Assembly: GCF_001570585.1 (NCBI RefSeq)
Contig: NZ_BBXF01000003.1
Location: 97,353-161,352, forward strand
Direction: 5' to 3'
Length of the DNA stretch: 64,000 bases
From: Herbidospora daliensis
Lineage (GTDB): Bacteria; Actinomycetota; Actinomycetes; Streptosporangiales; Streptosporangiaceae
Shown here: positions 37,293-46,896 of the stretch, piece after piece
Numbering within the stretch: the stretch's first letter is position 1
Layout of the letters: every line of letters starts with the position of its first letter
Translations under genes and position numbers: made by a program
Notes under the pieces: generated by a model
Database searches by the model: none
The model's input: only the letters and a program-made list of their open reading frames with translations
What the model was told of the DNA's origin: nothing

Positions 37293-38686
37293 GCCATCTC
37301 CATCTTCTCCGCCACCAGCGGGAACGTCAGGACGAACTGGGCGCCCCCGCCAGGGGCGTCCATCACGAACACCCGGCCGTCGTGGGCCTCGGCGATCGAC
37401 CGCACGATCGACAGGCCCAGGCCCGAGCCCTCACCGGCGATGCGGGCGCGTTCGAACCGCCGGAAGATGCGTTCGCGGTCTTCCACCGGCACCCCTGGGC
37501 CGCTGTCGCGCACCCACAACACGACGTGCCCGTCGCGGACCGCCGAGCCGACCGCGACCAGGTCGCCCTCCTGCGTGTGGCGCACCGCGTTGGCGGTGAG
37601 CTGCATCAACGCCTGGGTGAGCCGCTGCTGGTCGGCCACGGCGTACTCCTCGGCGACCTCGTCGACGCGCCACTTGCGGTCGGCCAGGCCGCGGGCGCGG
37701 GCGACCACGGCGACCGGGAGCTCGGCCAGCTCGACCGGTTCGAGGGTGAGGAAGTTGGGCTGGCCCGCCTTGGCGAGCGTCAGCAGGTCGTCGACCAGGC
37801 GGTTCATCCGGATCAGCTCGTCGTCGACGAGGGCCAGGGTGTCGCGCTGGTCGTGCGGGTCGTCGCCCATCAGCTCCAGGTGGCCCCGGATGACGGTGAT
37901 GGGGGTGCGCAGTTCGTGGCCCGCGTCGTCGGCGAACGTGCGCTGCGCGGCGAACGCCTGGTCGAGGCGGTCGAGCATGTGGTTGAAGGTGGCAGCCAGC
38001 GCCGCGACGTCGTCGTTGCCGGTGACGTCCAGCCGCCGGGTCAGGTCGGAGCTGTCGGAGATCGCCTCGGCGGTCTGGCGCACCAGACGGATGGGGGCCA
38101 GCACCCGCCCGGCCACGAACCATCCGGCCGCGCCCGCCAGGGTCAAGGCGGCCAGGCCGGTGACCGCCAGGACCTGGACCGACGCCACGACCTCCTCGCG
38201 GTGGTGGTCGTAGAAGACGGCCACCACGAACTGGCCGATCATGGGGTCGCCGGTGATCTGGACGGGGATCGCCGCGTAGCGCACCCGTCCGGCCGAGCTG
38301 TCGGTCCACCCGGCCACCGGCCGGTCGGTGACGCGCGCGACCGTGCGCACCAGGGCCTCGTCGGCGTCGAGCGCGGCCGGGGGGCGGTCGCCGCCGGGGA
38401 TCGACTCGATGCGGCCGCCGACGACCGTGAAGTAGGTCTCCCACCGGTCGGGCGGGTTCACCGACAACCAGCCGTCGAGCAGCGTCTTCACGCTGGCGGG
38501 CGGGCCGCCGGCGGTCTCGTTGGCGACGTACCGGCGCAGCTTCTCGGTCTCGTTCTCCAGTTCGGCGCTGACGCGGGCGTCGAGGCGGCCGAGCAGGATG
38601 CTCCACGTCGCCGACAACGACACCGACAGGGCCAGCGCCACCAGGAAGAGCATCCAGCCCACGATCCGGGCACGGGCGCTCATCAC
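37289..38686 (-). CDS. Two-component sensor histidine kinase
   Basis: The 465-residue kinase has a first transmembrane helix (about residues 8-32), an extracytoplasmic domain of about 120 residues, a second helix (about 178-200), HAMP, HisKA with the phosphohistidine in DAGHELRTPITV, and HATPase (N box LMQLTANAVRH, G1 VRDSGPGVP, G2 GSGLGLSIV). It is the sensor for the regulator just downstream. ATG 38683 is an alternative to GTG 38686. The small acidic membrane protein is encoded 9 bp upstream, hinting that it belongs to the sensing system. Confidence 0.94.
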   Translation of the reverse strand: MMSARARIVGWMLFLVALALSVSLSATWSILLGRLDARVSAELENETEKLRRYVANETAGGPPASVKTLLDGWLSVNPPDRWETYFTVVGGRIESIPGGDRPPAALDADEALVRTVARVTDRPVAGWTDSSAGRVRYAAIPVQITGDPMIGQFVVAVFYDHHREEVVASVQVLAVTGLAALTLAGAAGWFVAGRVLAPIRLVRQTAEAISDSSDLTRRLDVTGNDDVAALAATFNHMLDRLDQAFAAQRTFADDAGHELRTPITVIRGHLELMGDDPHDQRDTLALVDDELIRMNRLVDDLLTLAKAGQPNFLTLEPVELAELPVAVVARARGLADRKWRVDEVAEEYAVADQQRLTQALMQLTANAVRHTQEGDLVAVGSAVRDGHVVLWVRDSGPGVPVEDRERIFRRFERARIAGEGSGLGLSIVRSIAEAHDGRVFVMDAPGGGAQFVLTFPLVAEKMEMA

Positions 38687-38695
38687 ACCCCGCGA

Positions 38696-38974
38696 TCAGT
38701 CGTCGTCACCGTCATCGTCGTCATCTCCGTCGTCGTCGTCCCCGCCCTGCTTCGGGGGCGGCGGTTTGACCGGCTCACCACGAGTCTTCTTCGCCGGGGA
38801 CGCCGAGGGGCGCGGTGCGGGTTCGGAAGGCGACGCGGACGGCTCGGCCGTGACGACGACGGGGCCGCCCAGCTGGGGGCCGTCGTCGCCGAACGCCGCG
38901 AAGACGCCGGACACGGCCAGCGCGGCGACCACCGCCCCGGCGATCAGCAACAGCACCGACACCCTGCGACCCAT
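38696..38974 (-). CDS. Small membrane-anchored protein with poly-Asp tail
   Basis: The 92-residue protein has one N-terminal helix (about residues 5-27), a Pro/Ser/Ala-rich stalk (VTAEPSASPSEPAPRPSAS) and ends in GGDDDDGDDDDDGDDD. Topology predicts the tail outside. ATG 38974 was chosen because it gives a clean signal-anchor; an upstream in-frame ATG would add an unlikely leader. It opens the operon with the kinase and regulator, and its acidic tail echoes the poly-Asp repeats of the surface protein downstream. Not a family I recognise. A role in cation or cationic-peptide sensing is only an inference. Confidence 0.7.
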   Translation of the reverse strand: MGRRVSVLLLIAGAVVAALAVSGVFAAFGDDGPQLGGPVVVTAEPSASPSEPAPRPSASPAKKTRGEPVKPPPPKQGGDDDDGDDDDDGDDD

Positions 38975-38998
38975 GGCCCCAGTCTCGGGCCGTTTCGG

Positions 38999-39035
38999 GA
39001 GAACATCATGGGAGCACGATGAGAACACTCTCATC
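38999..39035. promoter_or_regulatory. 11-bp direct repeats and inverted repeat upstream of the two-component operon
   Basis: GAGAAC (38999), GGGAGC (39010) and GAGAAC (39021) are spaced exactly 11 bp apart, the arrangement bound by OmpR/PhoB-type dimers. The last one overlaps a perfect inverted repeat, GATGAGA and TCTCATC around ACAC (39018-39035). The site lies 25 bp upstream of the small acidic gene and 60 bp upstream of the divergent cyclase gene. Confidence 0.5.
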
Positions 39036-39094
39036 TTCCCCGCGCCGCCGAACCTGTAGGAAGATCACCGGAAGTCCGAGGAAAGGGTTCTGTC

Positions 39095-39868
39095 ATGTCG
39101 GTGCTGCGTGATCTCGTCGAAGGCATCCAGGGCGGTTCGATCGAGGTGATCGACCTGACCGCGCCGCTGGCCGAGTCGACGCCGATCCTGATGCTGCCCG
39201 AGCCGTTCGGCAACACCGTGCCGTTCACGCTCCAGGAGATCAGCCGGTACGACGACCGCGGCCCCGGGTGGTACTGGAACAACATCTCGACCGGCGAGCA
39301 CACCGGCACCCACTTCGACGCGCCCGTCCACTGGGTCACCGCCCGCGACGGCGAGGACGTCTCGCAGGTCGCCCCGTCGAAGCTGCTGGCCCCGGCCGTC
39401 GTGCTCGACTTCGCCGCGCAGGCCGCCGCCGACCCCGACTTCCTGCTGGAGATCGAGCACGTCAAGGCGTGGGAGGCCGAGCACGGGCCGCTGCCCGCCG
39501 GCGGCTGGCTGCTCTACCGGACCGGCTGGGACGTGCGCGCCCACGACCAGGCCGAGTTCCTCAACGCCAACGAGACGGGCCCGCACACGCCCGGCATCTC
39601 GGTCGAGTGCGCCCGCTACCTGGCCGAGCAGACCCCGATCGTCGGGCTCGGCGTCGAGACGGTGGGCACCGACGCGGGCGCGGCGCACTCGTTCGACCCG
39701 GCGTTCCCGTGCCACTCGTTCTTGCTCGGCGCCGGGAAGTACGGACTGACCCAGCTGCGCAACCTCGACCGGCTGCCGGTCACCGGGGCCGTCGTGGTCG
39801 CGCCGCCGCTGCCGATCGCGGGCGGGTCGGGGTCGCCGGTCCGGGTGCTGGGCTTGGTCGAGCGGTGA
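39095..39868 (+). CDS. Cyclase family protein (kynurenine formamidase-like fold)
   Basis: The 257-residue protein has the family signature HTGTHFDAPVHW, with the metal-binding His-x3-His-x-Asp, and a GLGVETVGTDAG block. Known members hydrolyse N-formylkynurenine, isatin or cyclic amides or act as polyketide cyclases; the substrate here is not evident. ATG 39095 follows GAGGAAAGG. Its stop overlaps the GTG of a ThDP enzyme (GTGA), so the two probably act in one pathway. Confidence 0.87.
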   Translation: MSVLRDLVEGIQGGSIEVIDLTAPLAESTPILMLPEPFGNTVPFTLQEISRYDDRGPGWYWNNISTGEHTGTHFDAPVHWVTARDGEDVSQVAPSKLLAPAVVLDFAAQAAADPDFLLEIEHVKAWEAEHGPLPAGGWLLYRTGWDVRAHDQAEFLNANETGPHTPGISVECARYLAEQTPIVGLGVETVGTDAGAAHSFDPAFPCHSFLLGAGKYGLTQLRNLDRLPVTGAVVVAPPLPIAGGSGSPVRVLGLVER

Positions 39869-41499
39869 AAGCAGATGAGGCGATCGGGCGGGCGCTGGCC
39901 GCCGAAGGCGTCCGTACGGTCTTCGGGGTCGTCGGCTCCGGCAACTTCCACGTGACCAACGCCCTCGTGGCCGGGGGAGCGCGTTACGTCGCGGCCCGCC
40001 ACGAGGGCGGCGCCGCGACCATGGCCGACGCCTACGCCCGCATGTCGGGCGAGGTCGGGGTGGTGACCGTGCACCAGGGGCCGGGCCTGACCAACATGAT
40101 CACCGGGCTGGCCGAGGCGGCCAAGAGCCGCACCCCGCTGCTCGTGCTGGCGGGCGAGGTGACCTCGCCGCTCTCCAACTTCTGGGTCGACCAGGCCGCG
40201 CTCGCCCACGCGGTCGGGGCGCTGTCGGTCCGGATCACCTCGGCCGAGACGGCCGTCGCGACGGCCGTGGCCGCCTATCACCTGGCCCTGCGGGAGCGGC
40301 GGACCGTGCTGCTGAACCTGCCGCTCGACGTGCAGGGGCACGAGGCCGGGGAACTGCCCGCCGAGATCGTGCCCGCCGGGGCGCCGGAAACAGCTCCGGT
40401 CGTGGCGGCCGACCTCGGGACCTTCGAGCGGCTGGCCGAGGTGCTCGCCGCCGCCGAGCGGCCGGTATTCGTGGCCGGGCGCGGCGCCCGGCACGCGCGG
40501 CGCGAGCTCGAACTGCTCGGCGACCGCACCGGCGCGCTGCTGGCGACCTCGGCCGTCGCGCGCGGGTTGTTCAAGGGCAACCCCTGGGACCTGGACGTCT
40601 CGGGCGGCTTCGCCACGCCGCTCGCGGCCGAGCTCATCCGCGACGCCGACCTCATCGTCGGATGGGGGTGCGCGCTGAACATGTGGACGATGCGGCACGG
40701 CGCGCTCATCGCCCCGACGGCCACCGTGGTGCAGGTCGACCTCGACGCCGCCGCCCTGGGGGCGCACCGGTCGGTGAGCTTCGGGGTCGTCGGGGAGGTG
40801 GCGGGGTGTGCGACAGCCGTAACGGAACTGATCGAAGCTCGGCGCGACGGATACCGGAGCGATGAGCTGGCCGCGCGCATCGCGGCCGGGCGGCGCTGGC
40901 AGGACGTCGCCTACGACGACGAGAGCGGCGCGGGCCGCGTCGACCCCCGCACGCTGACGATCGGGCTCGACGAGCTGCTGCCCGCCGACCGGATCGTGGC
41001 GGTCGACTCGGGCAACTTCATGGGATATCCGGCGATGTTCCTGGACGTCCCCGACGAGCACGGGTTCTGCTTCACCCAGTCGTTCCAGTCGATCGGCCTC
41101 GGGCTCGCCACCGCGATCGGCGCGGCCCTGGCGCGGCCCGACCGGCTGCCCGTCGCGGCGCTCGGCGACGGCGGCGCGCTCATGGGCGTCGCCGAGCTCG
41201 AGACCGCGGTGCGGCTGGGCCTGCCGATGGTCGTGGTCGTGTACGACGACGAGGGCTACGGCGCGGAGGTCCACCACTTCCACGGGGCCCCGCACGACAC
41301 CGTCACCTTCCCGCCGGTCGACCTCGCCGCCATCGGGCGCGGGTTCGGCTGCGCGGCCGTGACGGTCACCGCCGCGGCCGATCTCGACGCGGTGCGCGAC
41401 TGGCTCGACGGGCCGCGTGACCTGCCGCTTCTCATCCACGCGAAGGTGACGCGGGAACGGGGTTCGTGGTGGCTGGAGGAGGCGTTCAGAGGGCACTGA
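39865..41499 (+). CDS. Thiamine-diphosphate enzyme of the acetolactate synthase-like family
   Basis: The 544-residue protein has the three ThDP domains: a PYR domain with the activating glutamate in ARHEGGAATMADAYAR, a central domain and a PP domain with GDGGALMGVAELETAV. The usual NN at the end of the GDG-x26-NN motif reads DD (VVVVYDDEGYG), so an Asp would ligate the Mg2+. Fusion to no regulatory subunit and pairing with a cyclase argue against branched-chain amino acid synthesis and for a catabolic lyase or decarboxylase. GTG 39865 overlaps the cyclase stop. Confidence 0.87.
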   Translation: MKADEAIGRALAAEGVRTVFGVVGSGNFHVTNALVAGGARYVAARHEGGAATMADAYARMSGEVGVVTVHQGPGLTNMITGLAEAAKSRTPLLVLAGEVTSPLSNFWVDQAALAHAVGALSVRITSAETAVATAVAAYHLALRERRTVLLNLPLDVQGHEAGELPAEIVPAGAPETAPVVAADLGTFERLAEVLAAAERPVFVAGRGARHARRELELLGDRTGALLATSAVARGLFKGNPWDLDVSGGFATPLAAELIRDADLIVGWGCALNMWTMRHGALIAPTATVVQVDLDAAALGAHRSVSFGVVGEVAGCATAVTELIEARRDGYRSDELAARIAAGRRWQDVAYDDESGAGRVDPRTLTIGLDELLPADRIVAVDSGNFMGYPAMFLDVPDEHGFCFTQSFQSIGLGLATAIGAALARPDRLPVAALGDGGALMGVAELETAVRLGLPMVVVVYDDEGYGAEVHHFHGAPHDTVTFPPVDLAAIGRGFGCAAVTVTAAADLDAVRDWLDGPRDLPLLIHAKVTRERGSWWLEEAFRGH

Positions 41500-41510
41500 C
41501 CCGGCGTGCG

Positions 41511-41516
41511 TAGGTT
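41511..41516 (+). promoter_or_regulatory. Candidate -10 box of the PlsC-like gene
   Basis: TAGGTT lies 11 bases before ATG 41528, in sequence context (GCGTAGGTTA) that repeats the uvrB promoter. The spacing would leave a leader of a few bases. Confidence 0.3.
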
Positions 41517-41527
41517 ACGGTTCTCGC

Positions 41528-42277
41528 ATGGCTGAGCGCGTGTATCCCCCGGTGATCGGGGTTGCCCTGACGATGTTCAAGGTCCTCGGAATGAAGATCG
41601 AGATCGAGGGCGCCGAAAACATCCCGACCACCGGCGGGGCGGTCCTCGTCAGCAACCACATCAGCTATCTCGACTTCATCTTCGCCGGGTTCGCGGCCCG
41701 GCCGGCGGGGCGGCTGGTGCGGTTCATGGCGAAGAAGGAGGTCTTCGACCACCGGATCTCCGGGCCGCTGATGCGGGGCATGCACCACATCCCGGTCGAC
41801 CGCGCCGAGGGCGCCGGGGCCTACATCGCCGCGCTGAAGGCCCTCAAGGCGGGCGAGGTGGTGGGCGTCTTCTCCGAGGCGACCATCAGCCGGTCGTTCA
41901 CCGTCAAGGAGATCAAGAACGGCGCGGTCCGCATGGCCGCCGCCACCAACGTGCCGCTGGTGCCGATCACGTTGTGGGGCACCCAGCGGCTCTGGACGAA
42001 GGGCCGCCCGCGCAAGATCGCGCAGCGGAACATCCCGATCACCATCTCGATCGGCGAGCCGATGCGCCCGCAGCGCCGCGAGGACATGGACGCCGCCGCC
42101 GCCGAACTGCACCGCCGCCTGTCGGAGCTGGTCGACAAGGCGCAGCGGTCGTACCCCGACGACGGAACCGGCACCTGGTGGCAGCCCGCCCATCTCGGCG
42201 GCACCGCGCCGACGCCCGAAGAGGCGGCGGCGATGGACGAGGCGGAGCGCAAGGAACGCGAGAACCGCGGCGACTGA
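41528..42277 (+). CDS. 1-acyl-glycerol-3-phosphate acyltransferase family (PlsC-like)
   Basis: The 249-residue protein has the PlsC HX4D motif in SNHISYLDF and the second block FSEATIS in place of the standard FPEGTRS, the form common in actinobacterial relatives. It should acylate a lysophospholipid or related glycerolipid at the membrane. The C-terminal 45 residues are hydrophilic (TWWQPAHLGGTAPTPEEAAA), also typical of this subgroup. Substrate unproven. Confidence 0.88.
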   Translation: MAERVYPPVIGVALTMFKVLGMKIEIEGAENIPTTGGAVLVSNHISYLDFIFAGFAARPAGRLVRFMAKKEVFDHRISGPLMRGMHHIPVDRAEGAGAYIAALKALKAGEVVGVFSEATISRSFTVKEIKNGAVRMAAATNVPLVPITLWGTQRLWTKGRPRKIAQRNIPITISIGEPMRPQRREDMDAAAAELHRRLSELVDKAQRSYPDDGTGTWWQPAHLGGTAPTPEEAAAMDEAERKERENRGD

Positions 42278-43773
<1,496 letters not shown>

Positions 43774-43779
43774 TGCTTC

Positions 43780-43998
43780 ATGCCGCCCGAACTCACCGAT
43801 CCCGCCGACGCCCTGGCCGCCGTGGCCGCGCTCCGCCGGCTCGCCGACCAGCTGGAGGAGGCCGCCGTCGAGCAGGCCATGCGCGACGGATGGAGCTGGC
43901 CCGAGGTGGCCGAGGCGCTCGGGATCACCCGCCAGGCGGTCCACAAGAAGCACGCCAAACGGCTCATCGAAGCCGGTGTCCCCCTGAGGAGGCGCTGA
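43780..43998 (+). CDS. Small helix-turn-helix regulator
   Basis: The 72-residue protein is nearly all helix-turn-helix: a coiled N-terminal segment (ALAAVAALRRLADQLEEAAVE) and the HTH WPEVAEALGITRQAVHKKHAKRL, similar to sigma-region-4-like or Trp-repressor-type motifs. It probably binds the palindrome at 43743-43767 and represses its own operon (inference). ATG 43780 is leaderless-like. It is followed, one base after its stop, by the Clp N-domain gene, a pairing I recall in other actinobacteria. Confidence 0.8.
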   Translation: MPPELTDPADALAAVAALRRLADQLEEAAVEQAMRDGWSWPEVAEALGITRQAVHKKHAKRLIEAGVPLRRR

Positions 43999-43999
43999 C

Positions 44000-44461
44000 G
44001 TGGCCGCCATCGACCACTACCTGAACACCGTCATCCAGCACGCCCGGCTGGAGGCCTTCGACGACGGCTCGGCCACCCTGGAGGCCCACCACCTGCTGCT
44101 CGGCATCGCCGTCGCGGGGGAGAACGCCGAGCTCATCGCGGCCGGGCTCGGCCCCGACCAGATCAGGGCCGCGCTCCAGGGGGAGTTCGAGCACAGCCTC
44201 CAGACGGTCGGGGTGTCGGCGGCGGCCTACCGCCTGCCGAAGCCGACCCGCGTGGGCGACCCGCCGACCTCCCTTGGGGCGTCGGCCAAGCTCGCCTTCG
44301 ACCGCGCCTTCTCCCGGGCGCGCACCAAGAAGGAGCTGCGGCCGGTCCACCTGCTGCTCGGCATCCTCCAGGCCGAGATCGGCACCGTGCCGCGCGCCCT
44401 GGCCCTGGCCGGGTTCGACCGGCCCGCCCTGATCGCCCGCTTCTCCGGGGACCCCGCGTGA
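44000..44461 (+). CDS. Stand-alone double Clp N-terminal-domain protein
   Basis: The 153-residue protein consists of the two helical repeats of the Clp_N domain (DHYLNTVIQHARLEAF ... LEAHHLLLGIAV and LGASAKLAFDRAFSRA ... LRPVHLLLGILQ) with no AAA+ module. In ClpA/ClpC this domain receives substrates and adaptors. On its own it might compete for adaptors or sense unfolded or modified proteins. GTG 44000 has GAGGAGG 7 bases upstream. Its stop overlaps the next gene (GTGA). Function unknown. Confidence 0.85.
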   Translation: MAAIDHYLNTVIQHARLEAFDDGSATLEAHHLLLGIAVAGENAELIAAGLGPDQIRAALQGEFEHSLQTVGVSAAAYRLPKPTRVGDPPTSLGASAKLAFDRAFSRARTKKELRPVHLLLGILQAEIGTVPRALALAGFDRPALIARFSGDPA

Positions 44462-45408
44462 TCCAGGAGATTCTCGACCGCGCCGTCGCCGAGGGCGGCC
44501 TGCCCGGCATCGCCGCCGAGGTCCGCGACGGCGACCGGCGCTGGTTCGGCGCCGCCGGCGCGCCGCGCGAGCGCGACCACGAGTTCCGCATCGGCAGCAC
44601 GACCAAGACCTTCGTCGCGACGCTGATGCTGACCCTGGTCGGCGAGGGCCTGGCCGGCCTCGACGATCCGCAACCGGGCGGCGCGACCCTGCGCCAGCTG
44701 TTGTCGCACACCAGCGGCCTGGCCGACTATTTGCGCTTTCAGGACGAGGTGAACCAGCACGAACACCCCGCCCCCGACCAGCTGATCGCCATTGGCCTGG
44801 CGAAGCCCCCGGCGTTCCCGCCGGGGGAGGGCTGGCACTACTCTCAGACCAACTACGCCCTCGTCGGGCGGCTCATCGAGACGATCACCGGCCGCCCGCT
44901 GAGCGAGGCGCTCGGCCGGATCACCCGCGCCCTGCCCGGCACCTACCTGCCGGCCGGCGACGACATGGACTTCCGGGGCCCGCACGGCCGGCACTTCAGC
45001 CGCCTCCACGACCCGTCGCCGGACGCCGAGACCTACGACGTCACGGAGCTCAACGCCTCCCCGTTCTGGGCGGCGGGCGGGATGATCTCCACCATCGCCG
45101 ACCTGGGCGACTTCTTCACCGCGCTGCTGCGCGGCGACCTGCTGCCCCCGCACCTCCAGAACGAGATGTTCACCACGGTGCCCACCACGGACTGGCTGGC
45201 GACCGGGCGTTACGGCCTGGGCGTCTCGTCGCTGACGTTGTCGAGCGGGGAGACGGTGTGGGGCATGGGCGGCGCGATCTTCGGGTCGTGGACGTACGCC
45301 TACGGCAGCCGCGACGGGCGCAGAATGCTGGTCGCGAACACCAACGGCGACTGGTCAGACCCGATCGCGATCTTCACCGAGCTGCTGGAGGCGGCCTTCC
45401 GGCCGTGA
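44458..45408 (+). CDS. Serine hydrolase of the beta-lactamase/D-Ala-D-Ala carboxypeptidase family
   Basis: The 316-residue protein has the SxxK motif S47-T-T-K50 (RIGSTTKTF), the Tyr of the second motif in HYSQTNYALVG (YxN reads YSQ here) and a late MGGAIFG segment in the position of the KTG motif. No signal peptide is seen, so it is probably cytoplasmic, unlike true penicillin-binding proteins. The class includes esterases and peptidases. It is translated with the Clp N-domain protein (GTG 44458 overlaps the stop). Confidence 0.87.
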   Translation: MIQEILDRAVAEGGLPGIAAEVRDGDRRWFGAAGAPRERDHEFRIGSTTKTFVATLMLTLVGEGLAGLDDPQPGGATLRQLLSHTSGLADYLRFQDEVNQHEHPAPDQLIAIGLAKPPAFPPGEGWHYSQTNYALVGRLIETITGRPLSEALGRITRALPGTYLPAGDDMDFRGPHGRHFSRLHDPSPDAETYDVTELNASPFWAAGGMISTIADLGDFFTALLRGDLLPPHLQNEMFTTVPTTDWLATGRYGLGVSSLTLSSGETVWGMGGAIFGSWTYAYGSRDGRRMLVANTNGDWSDPIAIFTELLEAAFRP

Positions 45409-45412
45409 AAGC

Positions 45413-45418
45413 TACCCT
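45413..45418 (+). promoter_or_regulatory. Candidate -10 box of the DUF3592-like gene
   Basis: TACCCT ends 6 bases before GTG 45425, directly after the preceding stop codon. Confidence 0.4.
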
Positions 45419-45424
45419 GCGGGG

Positions 45425-45856
45425 GTGGAGCGCATCGTCCTGGGGCTGATCCTGGAGTTCGTCGGCCTGCACCTGCTCGCCCAGGGCCAGGCGGTGCGGC
45501 GGGCGGCGCGGGCCTTCCTGGCCACCGCGGTCCGCGCCGAGGGCGAGGTGATCGCCCTGCGGGTCAGCCGCACGGGGGTGGCGCAGCGGCCCCGGCCGGC
45601 CCACGTCTACCTGCCGGTGCTGCGGTTCCGCACCGCCGACGGCCGGGTCGTGGAGGCCCGCTCGCCCGTCGGCGGCAACCCGGCGCCGGCCGCGAAGGGC
45701 GACCGCGTCGGCGTGCTCTACGACCCGGCCGACCCGCGTGACGTGCGCATCGACACCGTCGCCGGGCACGGCACGACGGCCGGGCGGGTGCTCATGGGGC
45801 TCGGGGCGGCGGTGCTGGCCGTCGCGGTCGGGGTGGTCGTCAGCGGCGTCTGGTGA
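45425..45856 (+). CDS. DUF3592-like membrane protein
   Basis: The 143-residue protein has an N-terminal hydrophobic segment (residues 3-20), a soluble beta-rich part with the DUF3592 pattern (GEVIALRVS, PVLRFRTADGRVVEA, GDRVGVLYDPADPRDVRID) and a C-terminal helix (about residues 119-141). Function unknown. Start GTG 45425 was chosen because TACCCT is 6 bases upstream and no ribosome binding site lies closer. It overlaps the convergent YihY gene by 17 bp. Confidence 0.8.
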   Translation: MERIVLGLILEFVGLHLLAQGQAVRRAARAFLATAVRAEGEVIALRVSRTGVAQRPRPAHVYLPVLRFRTADGRVVEARSPVGGNPAPAAKGDRVGVLYDPADPRDVRIDTVAGHGTTAGRVLMGLGAAVLAVAVGVVVSGVW

Positions 45857-46877
45857 CCCTCGCCAGCAGCACCCGGGCGGCCGCCAGGAGGGCCATGCCG
45901 ACCGCGCCCACGATCGGTTCCCGCTCCTCCTCCTTGGTGGGGCCGGGGTCGGGCAGCGCGGGTTCGGTCTCGTGGGTGCGGGAGGCTTCGAGCTGCGCCG
46001 CGAAGGCCAGGCCGAGGAACAGCGCGATCGAGGTCAGGAACGACCACAGCAGCAGCGCCATCACCGCCGTCAGCGGGCCGTAGGTCTCGCCGAAGCCCTC
46101 GTTGAGGCTGGTGTAGAGGGCCAGGCCGAGGGTGAAGGTCGTCCACAACACCAGGGTGACGAGCGCGCCGAAGGCCAGCCACGTGTGGCCGGGCTGGCGG
46201 CGCCGGGGCGAGGCGCGGAAGATGACCGAGGTCGCCACCAGGGCCAGCAGGAAGCCGAGCGGCCACCTGACCAGGTCGAACGCGAAGCGCAGGGCGGGGC
46301 CCCAGTCGTACACGCGGGTGAGGGCCTCTTTCAGCGCGTCGCCGCCGACCATGATGACGAACCCGGCCACCATGAACGAGCCGGCGGTCGTGGCCAGCAC
46401 CAGCCCCCGCAGGTATTTGCGGTGGAAGGGGCGGTCGCGTTCGATGCCGTAGATGCGGTTGGCGCCGCGTTCGACCTGGGCCATCGTGCTGACCAGGGCG
46501 AACACGGCGGTGCCGAGGCCCGCCCACAACGCCACGGCGTCGGAGCGGGTGCCGCCGTCGAGGATGCTGCGCACGGCCGCGACGCCCTCTCCCGGGCTCA
46601 GCTGACTCAGGGTCAGCGCCAGGACCTGGCCGAGGTCCTCGGTGTGCACCACCGAGGAGAGCCCGACCAGGGCGATCGCGCCCGGGATGATCGACAGGCA
46701 CATCTGGAACGCCAGGGCGCGCGAATGACTCATGCCGTCGCCGTAGCGGAACCGCACGAACGAGTCGCGGGCCAGCCGCCACGCGCCGTAGGCGCGCAGA
46801 GCCTGCCAGGCGTCGTCGGCGGACAGGTCGTCGCCGGTCATCGACTGGGTTTGGGGGACGAGGGTCGCTGAGCCCAC
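45840..46877 (-). CDS. YihY/BrkB-family inner membrane protein
   Basis: The 345-residue protein has about six hydrophobic segments and the family blocks SHSRALAFQMCLSIIPGAIALVGL, ERGANRIYGIERDRPFHRKYLRGL and NEGFGETYGPLTAVMALLLWSFLTSIALFLG. Formerly called RNase BN by mistake, the family has no proven function. GTG 46877 lies 6 bases from TAACTT on this strand, so the message is probably leaderless; ATG codons inside would remove only a few residues. Confidence 0.9.
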   Translation of the reverse strand: MGSATLVPQTQSMTGDDLSADDAWQALRAYGAWRLARDSFVRFRYGDGMSHSRALAFQMCLSIIPGAIALVGLSSVVHTEDLGQVLALTLSQLSPGEGVAAVRSILDGGTRSDAVALWAGLGTAVFALVSTMAQVERGANRIYGIERDRPFHRKYLRGLVLATTAGSFMVAGFVIMVGGDALKEALTRVYDWGPALRFAFDLVRWPLGFLLALVATSVIFRASPRRRQPGHTWLAFGALVTLVLWTTFTLGLALYTSLNEGFGETYGPLTAVMALLLWSFLTSIALFLGLAFAAQLEASRTHETEPALPDPGPTKEEEREPIVGAVGMALLAAARVLLARVTRRR

Positions 46878-46896
46878 GCCGCCAAGTTACCCAATC

